This document shows, in pieces, positions 1-9,700 of a DNA stretch of 64,000 bases. Within the stretch, counting starts at the first letter, position 1. Each line of letters starts with the position of its first letter. Below the pieces are notes generated by a model. The model made no database searches and was not told where the DNA came from. It worked only from the letters and a program-made list of their open reading frames with translations. The position numbers were made by a program, and so were the translations under genes. Source of the DNA: Myoxocephalus aenaeus (lineage: Eukaryota > Chordata > Actinopteri > Perciformes > Cottidae); assembly GCA_038501785.1 (NCBI GenBank), contig JBAMJR010000161.1, positions 4,713,001 through 4,777,000 on the forward strand, given 5' to 3'.

Positions 1-281
1 ACACCCGCCCTTTTTTTTTCTTCTGATCTTGTAGATGATCAACACTTTATTGCACCCATGACATGACGCAGCATGTGTACTTCTTGTCAAATGTCTCTCA
101 CTAGCTGACCTAAGAAAGTTTGAAATGTAGCCGTGATGATTCACTGGAAGTATAATGGATTCATTGGTACTTTCAGCCTATCATTCAGTCACTTACTGTA
201 CAGAATACTCAGTTTGAGTTGACATAGTAGGAATCATCTGGAGCAATGTAATAATGTCCTCATGTCTGACCATTTTTAAAG
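1..281 (+). other. hspa4 intron (3' part)
   Basis: Intronic sequence upstream of the first hspa4 exon in the window. It ends in an acceptor AG at 280-281. No coding or RNA signal was seen. Confidence 0.7.
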
Positions 282-3200
282 GTGAATTACATGGAGGAGG
301 AGAAGGTGTTCAGCATTGAACAGGTCACCGCCATGCTGCTGACCAAACTGAAGGAGACTGCAGAGCATGCACTCAAGAAGCCTGTGGCTGACTGTGTTGT
401 GTCTGTAAGTGTTGCATATTAAGGCACAGTTGTGAATGCTGTCTTTGACCTGGAGTAGAGGGGTGAAATGTGTAGTCCTCGCCAGTATAAACGCTTAAAT
501 ACTCCACCCACACAGGTGTGTTCACTTGCGTGCCTGGTGACATCATGTCATTCTGAGGTCAAATCAGGCAGGTTAATTGAAAACGCCTACATTAAAAAAA
601 AAAAGTCTATTTGAAATGCTTTTCTATTGTGACCAGGTTCCCGCCTACTACACGGATACTGAGAGAAGATCAGTAGTAGATGCTGCTCAGATTGCCGGTC
701 TCAACTGCCTGAGGCTCATGAATGAGACGACTGCAGGTCTGCACTAGTTTTTTTTGGGCAGGGCATGGGCAAGGATGAGCATGTTACTGATTGTTGACGG
801 CTGCCAGAATGCACACTTTGACATTGATTCCAGTAGACATCATTAATAATATAATTTTCCTTCCAGTTGCACTGGCGTATGGAATCTATAAACAGGATCT
901 CCCTGCACCAGAGGAGAAGGCCAGGAACGTGGTGTTTGTGGACCTGGGCCATTCTGGATACCAGACATCAGTGTGTGCCTTTAATAAGGGCAAAGTCAAG
1001 GTGTGTAGCTAAAGGAACAAACCAAACATTCATTGTCAATCAGAGGCTTTGTCTCATTCCTTCAACTCTTTCTTGGGTTCTTCTTCTGGTCTCCCAGGTC
1101 CTTGCTACAGCTTGTGACGCAGAGCTAGGAGGAAGGGACTTTGATGAGATGTTGGTGAGGCACTTCTGTGAGGAATTCAGCAAGAAGTACAAGATTGATG
1201 CCAAGACAAAGCCCAGGGCTCTGGTCAGGCTTTACCAGGAGTGTGAAAAACTGAAGAGAGTGATGAGCGCCAACTCCTCGGACCTGCCGCTTAACATTGA
1301 GTGCTTCATGAATGACATTGATGTCTCTGGAAAACTGAACAGGTAGACAAACAATACATAATTTGTTGCTTTTTTGTAACGGTATCAATGGTTCTCAACT
1401 ACTGTGTCTAGTTTGAAATATACTGGTTTTAAAGTCATGGTCACCTTTTCTGTTGCACAAGGGGTCAGTTTGAAGAGATGTGTGCTGCTATTCTTGCCCG
1501 AGTTGAGGCTCCACTGCAGAGTCTGCTGGAACAAGCCAGTGAGTATAATTTTCTCTTTTCTTATTCAGTCAGTTTTAGAACGTTATTGTTTGCGTGATGA
1601 TAATATTGTATTTCTGTTCCATTAGAACTGAAAAAGGAAGACATCTATGCAGTAGAGATGGTGGGGGGAGCTTCCAGGATCCCATCCGTCAAAGAGAGGA
1701 TCAGCAAATATTTTGGGAAGGAGTTGAACACCACACTGAATGCTGACGAAGCTGTGGCCAGAGGGTGTGCCCTGCAGGTATGTGATACTTTGGTTTTAAG
1801 GCTGGTCTCCACCTCTTCCATTGCTCATCAGAAAGTCGGCACATCACACTTGAATAAGCATCAATTGGCATAAAAGGGCTGTTTTTTTTCTTTCCGCTCA
1901 AAAGAATAAAGATGTTTTGTGATTGAACCCTGGGTGTGTCTCCACAGTGTGCCATCCTGTCACCTGCCTTCAAAGTGCGTGAGTTCTCCATCACAGATGT
2001 TGTTACCTATCCCATCTCCTTGAAGTGGCATTCTGCTGCAGAAGAAGGTCTGAGGTAAAAAAACAAAAGCCACATCTTTTTTATATCCACCGTTATTATT
2101 ATTTTGTCCCTGGTCTTGATTATTGAATTGTTTTAATTATTATGAAATATTCATTTGTTGCAGTGATTGCGAGGTATTCCCTATGAATCACGCAGCACCT
2201 TTCTCCAAAGTGCTGACCTTCTACCGGAAAGAGCCATTTTCTTTGGAGGCCTACTACAATAGGGCTAATGAGCTGCCCTACCCCGATCCTACTATTGGTA
2301 AGCAGCTAAAGCGTCCTAAGTGATGTCTGACAGGGAAAGGGACTCGAAAACAAACATCCTGTCCTGTTTCTGTCCAGTATTCACTCTCCTTTTTAAAGCT
2401 GGTTTGGCGCACAAACTCCTGAGGGGAAAAATCAAGGTTGATAAAACATGATCAAACTGATGAGTAAAACAAATAACCCCACCTTACCAAGACTAATGGC
2501 ATCAAGAGATGAATCTGTTTTGTCTGACACGTTTTTTTTGTTGACTTTTTTTTTTTTTTTCCCATCAGGTCAGTTCCTGATCCAGAAGGTTGTCCCGCAG
2601 GCATCTGGGGAGAGCTCCAAGGTGAAAGTTAAGGTGCGGGTGAACATTCACGGTATCTTCAGTGTGTCCAGCGCCTCCCTGGTTGAAGTGTTGAAGTCTG
2701 ATGAGACGGAGGAACCCATGGAAACAGAACAGGCCAATGACAAAGATGGAGAGGTAAGTGTATGTTTTTTCTTTCTGTTCCCTCTTACACTGAGCATCAG
2801 TAGAATGTGAACTATTTGTATTTTTTTTTTAGACAAAAAAAATAACATGTCAGGTTTTTTTTCTTATTCCTCTGCAGAGTAAGATGCAGACCGATCAGGA
2901 TGAGCAGCCGGTTCAGGGAGATGGTCAGAAAGAAGCAGAAGAGAAGACCCGTGAGAATGAGGAGATGGACGTAAGATGCTCAGCTTTTGTTCTGGAGATT
3001 GTCTTTACAAGGAGATACAATTGCCCACAAATTCGGTCTTTGAGACTATTATAATGTTCAACTTCTTATCCTCGTCTGTGTAATTGGGGCGAGACATTTG
3101 CAAGACTATATACAGCATAATTCAATGCCTCTCATTGCGTCGTAAAAAATTATTGACCGTGTAAAATAACTCAACTTTGCACTGGATTTCATCAACAGCT

Positions 3201-4964
3201 GTCGTTACATGTCTTGACTCATTCTGAATCTCAATGTTTATTCTTTTACCCTTTTTAGACTGCCACAGAGGAGGCCAAAGGGGAGAAGAAGTCCGACCAG
3301 CCCCCACAAGCCAAAAAGCCCAAAGTCAAAACAAAAGTGATTGAGCTTCCGATTGAAAACAGTCCACAGTGGCAGCTAGCTGATGACATGCTCAATCTTT
3401 TTGTAGAAAATGAGGTAACTAAACTTTCAGTCATCACGTGCTTAATTACTTGATCTATTTGAGTGTTTAGCTGTTAAAGTCACTGTTTGGAATCTCTTCA
3501 GGGTAAGATGATCATGCAGGACAAGCTGGAGAAGGAGAGAAACGACGCTAAGAATTACGTCGAGGAGTATGTGTACGAAATGAGGGAGAAGCTGCACGGG
3601 ATGCTGGAGAAGTTTGCCAGCGACTCTGTGAGTATGACAATCAGTCCCGACTCATTGGAAAGTGGATTAAAGGTGGCATCTTTAGAATCGCTGTCCAAAA
3701 GATTTGTCTTTCCTTTACATGGTATGAAATTTATATTTTCAGGACCGAGGTGCCCTGTCATCACAGCTGGAGGATACTGAAAACTGGCTGTATGAAGATG
3801 GAGAGGACCAACCGAAACAGGTGTACATTGACAAACTGACTGAGTTAAAGGTAATTGTTTCTATATGAATAGCTTTTTGTCCTCCATTGTTAGGTTGATA
3901 TATCAACTGCTTTAACTGACATGGGTATTGCGTTTGCTGTAGAAACTTGGCCAGCCCATCAAGGAGAGGTATTCAGAGGCCGAAGAGAGACCTAAAGCAT
4001 TTGAGGAGTTGGGAAAACAAGTCCAGCAGTACATGAAATTTGTGGAAGCATACAAAATGAAGGTAAATCAAAAATATTTTTTCCCAAAAAACAATGCTGC
4101 CATTTTAATTACAAATAACAGTAATGATGCCTACGGTAAATATTCATTTGATTTCTCTTTTGACTTCCAGGATGAGCAGTACGACCATTTAGATGAGGCA
4201 GATGTCAAGAAAGTGGACAAACAGACCAGCGATGCAATGATGTGGATGAACAGTGCCATGAACCAGCAAAGCAAACAGAAGTTGACGGTGGAGCCCTCCG
4301 TCAAGGTTAAAGACATTCAAGCAAAAACAAGGGTGAGTGTCTACTCCATCAGAAGAACATATCACAAAGTACTGAGAAAAGTGACTAGAATGCAGGGCAT
4401 TTAAAATGTAAAATAAAGATGCAAGTTGCTTAAGAACACTAGATTTGTCCAATACATAGAAATTGGAGCCACTGTTAAAGCTAAAGTAAACGTATTAGAT
4501 GGTAAGCTTGAATCGTATAGCTCGCATACATTCAGCTGTTATTACTACTTCCTGCACAGGAAATCTACCACTTCTTCATTCCATATGTTAGCATTGCAAC
4601 ATGAGACACGGAGGTCAACTATCTACCAGGAACACATGAGTAGCTCTAGTGTCTAGTTTATTTATTGGGCCAGGATCTCTCACACAACTGTAAGGCTAGG
4701 GTTCTTTATTTTCATAAAACCACGATTACATGTCATACCCTATGTGTAATTCTCCAGGAGCTGTTCTCCGCTTGTAACTTCATTGTGACCAAGCCCAAGC
4801 CCAAGGTGGAGCTTCCCAAGGAGGACACTCCTGAAGAGCAGAACGGGCCTCTCAATGGACAGGAGAAACCCCAGGAAGAATCTGCCGACAAGGGAACGGC
4901 CGAGAACACGGGCAACCCCAGCTCAGAAACCACAGGAACCAAGCCTGAAATGGACCTTGATTAA
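282..4964 (+). CDS. hspa4: Heat shock 70 kDa protein 4 (Hsp110 family), 5'-partial
   Basis: Sixteen in-frame exons were read: 282-404, 637-736, 867-1000, 1098-1342, 1462-1538, 1626-1777, 1948-2054, 2164-2297, 2569-2753, 2878-2970, 3259-3414, 3502-3627, 3743-3850, 3943-4062, 4171-4332 and 4758-4964 (stop TAA 4962-4964). They give 742 residues; human HSPA4 has about 840, so roughly the first 100 residues lie upstream of the window. The order is the rest of an Hsp70-type ATPase domain (RLMNETTAVALAYG, GGRDFDEMLV, VGGASRIPSVKE), a beta substrate-binding domain (DCEVFPMNHAAPFSKVLTFY), an acidic E/K-rich loop coded by 2700-3300, and an alpha-helical domain (KLEKERNDAKNYVEEYVYEM). The C-terminus EMDLD resembles EMDID of HSPA4 and favours HSPA4 over HSPA4L or HSPH1. 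Family role: cytosolic nucleotide-exchange factor and holdase that works with Hsp70. Assignment to the teleost a or b paralogue is not possible from the sequence alone. Confidence 0.95.
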
Positions 4965-5279
4965 TTCAAGCAGCCCAACGCCCCGCTAAGCAAAGCTGAA
5001 CGGGAGCTGGTTGTTTCAGATTGAGATGCAGCCTGGGTGTATATCAGAGCAGGTAAAATGTTTCAGAAACTGCACTACACAGTGAAAAGCAGGCAGGGTG
5101 ATTAGCACACTGAGCCCAGCTCCTGTGGTAACTCTGTCTGACATAGCATGCCCTCTCTCTTTCTGGATAACATAAATCAAAAGCCAGCCGCAATAAGCCT
5201 GTTTTGACAATGAGCGCTGTACACATAATGGTATTTATTTCTGTTGTGTAAGTGTTCTGGTCTGTCACAATATGGTTTT

Positions 5280-5285
5280 AATAAA
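5280..5285 (+). promoter_or_regulatory. hspa4: hspa4 poly(A) signal AATAAA
   Basis: A canonical AATAAA lies 316 bp after the hspa4 stop codon, followed by T/GT-rich sequence. The 3'UTR would be about 0.33 kb. Confidence 0.65.
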
Positions 5286-6703
5286 GTTATTGAAAATCAC
5301 TTGTTCATCTTTCTTATTTGTGCCAAATATTCCCACACCTTCACCAAGGCATTGCTTCTGCCATTGAGGATACAGGTCATGTCAATGGTCATATTTCGTG
5401 GAATTTGGGGCTTTAGATGGCATGAGCAGGAGTTTACATTCCACATTAAGAAGGGAAATTAGTTTAATGACTGATTCTGATGTGTTTTTAGTCTCCACAT
5501 CTATACAATTGTTGTGTTTTTCAGCAAACTACAAACATTGGTGACGTTACAACTCATGGTTTTCTTCAGTTAAATAAATACAAATCTAAATTGATTAATG
5601 TACATTATTTTGAAATGACGGTAACGCTTGATCATGGGCGAAATATAAAACTGATAAGGTAATGAAGTTGAGTTAATCTATAATCGTTCAAAAGCTAGGT
5701 TAAGAGGCTTTACTGAACGTGCTTATTTTCTTCTATGTCGCTTAGCAACCACAGTTAATGTTCTGCTGGCGTTCATTTCCGTCATAAAAACTCCTGTCGG
5801 TTAAATGTCATGCTCGCTCTGATCATACTTTTCTTTTTTTTATAATTCTTTATTCAACAATTTCACAATATACATGTATCTACATTTAAACTAACATGCC
5901 AGGGGCAACCACAGAGAATAGAATAGAAACATAAAAATAATAGATAAATAGGGGACACTAAGGCACAAACTCTGATTGGATATTAGAAACATATCATTGG
6001 AAATGCATGCTGTTACTGTTATCGTGGCCTTTTTGTTGGACCAGCATTTAAGAGTTTTTAGATTCATCTAAAACTGGCTTGTAAACTTACACTTATGAAT
6101 ATAGAATTTGGTAAAAAACAATCAATACCTTTATGCTACACGCCCTTTCCTTAAAATTCCTGTCATGGCTAAATAATCCAAACATAACAAATCATCGTAC
6201 AAAACATCGCTAATACGTTTTGAGACATTTCCCCATAACTAGCTCTACTCATACGTGCGGGACGAGTATATGAAGAAAGGACTTTGAGCTCATTTCTCAA
6301 CTCAAAGGATCCTTATCGAGCTCCGAGCTGACGAGCTGATGTTCAGTCGACGTCACCTCCGCTGCGTCCTCTAGCAGGAGTCACATGATTCTGTCCGCCG
6401 ACAGTAAAAGACACAGATACTAAAGGTAAAGTGTAAACAATGACCACTTTCTGATTTTAATCGGGTATTAGTCCGGCGCTTAATACTACAGTAAAAGTTA
6501 GTTTTGTCACAGTCGTCAAAGAGGACTTTTTGGCCGCTTTGTCTCTGCATTCTGGGTGACTTTGTTTTACTGTCCCCGGATGGTATCATTACCTTGATGA
6601 GTCTAAAGTCTGATTAAGGCGCGTTTTATCCGGCGTTACTTCGAGGTTGAACTCCATCAGACGAGCGACCCGTTCTTCTGCTCTTTTGCTTCTCTCCAGG
6701 ACG
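5286..6703. other. hspa4-gnpda1 spacer and probable gnpda1 promoter/5'UTR
   Basis: There is no coding sequence. The part after about 6250 becomes richer in GC and CpG and probably holds the gnpda1 promoter. A consensus acceptor (polypyrimidine then CAG) ends at 6699, only four bases before the gnpda1 ATG. This suggests a separate 5'UTR exon upstream; a candidate donor, AAAG followed by GTAAAG, lies at 6422-6431. The UTR exon itself is inference. Confidence 0.5.
5823..6250 (-). repeat. Possible retroposed sequence, 3' end with poly(A)
   Basis: Read on the minus strand, an AT-rich segment ends in AATAAAG followed closely by an A-rich tract (the + strand T run near 5829-5840). This is how the 3' end of a 5'-truncated retroelement or processed transcript looks. 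No reverse transcriptase similarity was seen, and the upper boundary is a guess. Confidence 0.3.
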
Positions 6704-9700
6704 ATGAAGCTGATCATCCTCAATGACTACGACCAGGCCAGCGAGTGGGCTGCCAAGTACATAAGAAACAAGATTGTATCGTTCAGACCTGGTCCGGACA
6801 GATATCTCACCCTGGGGCTTCCCACAGGTGAGTCGGACCTGGCAACCCCGCACAGCTGGGTTTATTTGTTTAAGAATGTACTTAATCCGTGAATGCAAAA
6901 ATGGAAATGTGTACACTTATTATTACTAAATGTGTTAGCTTCTCCATGCAAATGTAATAGTAGTTTAAAATCAAACAATACATTATATTTTGTGACATTT
7001 TATGCTTAGCACATACACTTTAAATATTGCAAAAAAACAGTACGAACGCATTAATCTGGTGAATAACAACATCGAAGTGCAGTGTTTCCCCTAGGTTTAC
7101 AGCTTCAGGGGGGGCGCGGCCTAATGCCGTGTTCACACCAAAACAGTTGCGAATATTCGCAACGCCACTTCGCCTATATCGCGCCGCCCGGCAAAAAACT
7201 CGCTCGAGTGGTTAATTCGTTTTTCGCAACCATCGCTGGGGAAAGGGGGCGGGGCTTATCTCCATGTCAGTGAAAACATTTACTATTTCCGCCATTGACC
7301 ATTGAAATAACCACTAGTTCTGCTTTATACTTGTTGAGAAAGTCCCACAAACGTCGGAACATCAAACGCCCCCGTGTCTGGGTTCATAATATTATCCGTA
7401 GTCTCACACAGCTCCGACTCCTCCGGGACGAGTGTCTGAATGAAGCCGCTTCCAGCGCTCCTTCAGCGGACCCGCAGTTTGATTCAGTGACGGCAGAACG
7501 GCGGTGATGCCGGGCGGAGCTTCTCAACGCTGATTGGCTTTCGCAACTCCGCGTCGGGCGAAAAAAGCGAAAAAGCGGAGTTGCGAATATTCGCAACGCC
7601 ATTTCGCCAGTATCGCGCCGCCCGGCGAAAAATCCGCTTTTTCGCAACCTAACGCGGCTGTGCATTGACTTAACATGTAATCTGGACGCGCGAATATTTC
7701 GCAACTCTTTTGGTGTGAACACGGCATAATTCATGCTTCTCCGTCAGGTCGACGGCGTAGGTACGCCGTCGACCTGACGACCCGACCTGAATTATGCCGT
7801 TTATGAAGGTAGATTTGTGTCTTTATTCCGCAAGCAAAGAAACATGTTTTGAGAGCAAATTTCTGGTTTGTAACTAGAATTTCTGCTCTCAAAATAAAAA
7901 AATGTGCTAAAAAAAAAAACTTGTGCGCATTCGAAGTTCTGCGTCGAGGGTCCGCGTTGCTCTGCAATTAACCGCCAATCCGCCAGGGGGGTGTGCCTGT
8001 GTGGCTGTGTTTTGCGCGATTTCTCGCCATGAGTTTAATGTCATTTTGCAGTCTTTGTAGTCCCTCGAAGAAAAGTTATAAAGGTGGTCGTATTTCCTGA
8101 CCTCCTCGATGATTCGTTCTTCTGTTTGGTCCATTGTTACTACCGGTCTACAAGAACTTTAAAAATAGCGGTGTAGGAGACAAACCGGAAAGAGCAACCG
8201 CCGGAAATTACATTCTGAGCGGACCAATCACAGCGTTGCGGTCCGCGTCAACGCGACGCGTAGTTAGGATTTTTTGGAGGTGCGCGTCATGCCGTGTTCA
8301 CACCAAAACAGTTGCGAATATTCGCAACGCCACTTCGCCTATATCGCGCCGCCCGGCAAAAAACTCGCTCCAGTGGTTAATTCGTTTTTCGCAACCATCG
8401 CTGGGGAAAGGGGGCGGGGCTTATCTCCATGTCAATGAAAACATTGACTATTTCCGCCATTGACCATTGAAATAACCACTAGTTCTGCTTTATACTTGTT
8501 GAGAAAGTCCCACACACGTCGGAACATCAAACGCCCCCGTGTCTGGGTTCATAATATTATCCGTAGTCGTGTCTGGGTTCATAATATTATCCGTAGTCGC
8601 ACACAGCTCCGACTCCTCCGGGACGAGTGTCTGAATGAAGCCGCTTCCAGCGCTTCTTCAGCGGACCCGCAGTTTGATTCAGTGACGGCAGAACGGCGGT
8701 GATGCCGGGCGGAGCTTCTCAACGCTGATTGGCTTTCGCAACTCCGCGTCGGGCGAAAAAAGCGAAAAAGCGGAGTTGCGAATATTCGCAACGCCATTTC
8801 GCCAGTATCGCGCCGCCCGGCGAAAAATCCGCTTTTTCGCAACCTAACGCGGCTGTGCATTGACTTAACATGTAATCTGGACGCGCGAATATTTCGCAAC
8901 TCTTTTGGTGTGAACACGGCATAATTCATGCTTCTCCGTCAGGTCGACGGCGTAGGTACGCCGTCGACCTGACGACCCGACCTGAATTATGCCGTTTATG
9001 AAGGTAGATTTGTGTCTTTATTCCGCAAGCAAAGAAACATGTTTTGAGAGCAAATTTCTGGTTTGTAACTAGAATTTCTGCTCTCAAAATAAAAAAATGT
9101 GCTAAAAAAAAAAACTTGTGCGCATTCGAAGTTCTGCGTCGAGGGTCCGCGTTGCTCTGCAATTAACCGCCAATCCGCCAGGGGGGTGTGCCTGTGTGGC
9201 TGTGTTTTGCGCGATTTCTCGCCATGAGTTTAATGTCATTTTGCAGTCTTTGTAGTCCCTCGAAGAAAAGTTATAAAGGTGGTCGTATTTCCTGACCTCC
9301 TCGATGATTCGTTCTTCTGTTTGGTCCATTGTTACTACCGGTCTACAAGAACTTTAAAAATAGCGGTGTAGGAGACAAACCGGAAAGAGCAACCGCCGGA
9401 AATTACATTCTGAGCGGACCAATCACAGCGTTGCGGTCCGCGTCAACGCGACGCGTAGTTAGGATTTTTTGGAGGTGCGCGTCATGCCGTGTTCACACCA
9501 AAACAGTTGCGAATATTCGCAACGCCACTTCGCCTATATCGCGCCGCCCGGCAAAAAACTCGCTCCAGTGGTTAATTCGTTTTTCGCAACCATCGCTGGG
9601 GAAAGGGGGCGGGGCTTATCTCCATGTCAATGAAAACATTGACTATTTCCGCCATTGACCATTGAAATAACCACTAGTTCTGCTTTATACTTGTTGAGAA

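Noticed and set aside
8134..9658. Identical 109-aa, 80-aa, 78-aa and 75-aa open frames repeated 1,195 bp apart
   Set aside because: They recur only because the DNA is a tandem repeat of transposon sequence. They cross TIRs and palindromes and resemble no protein family.
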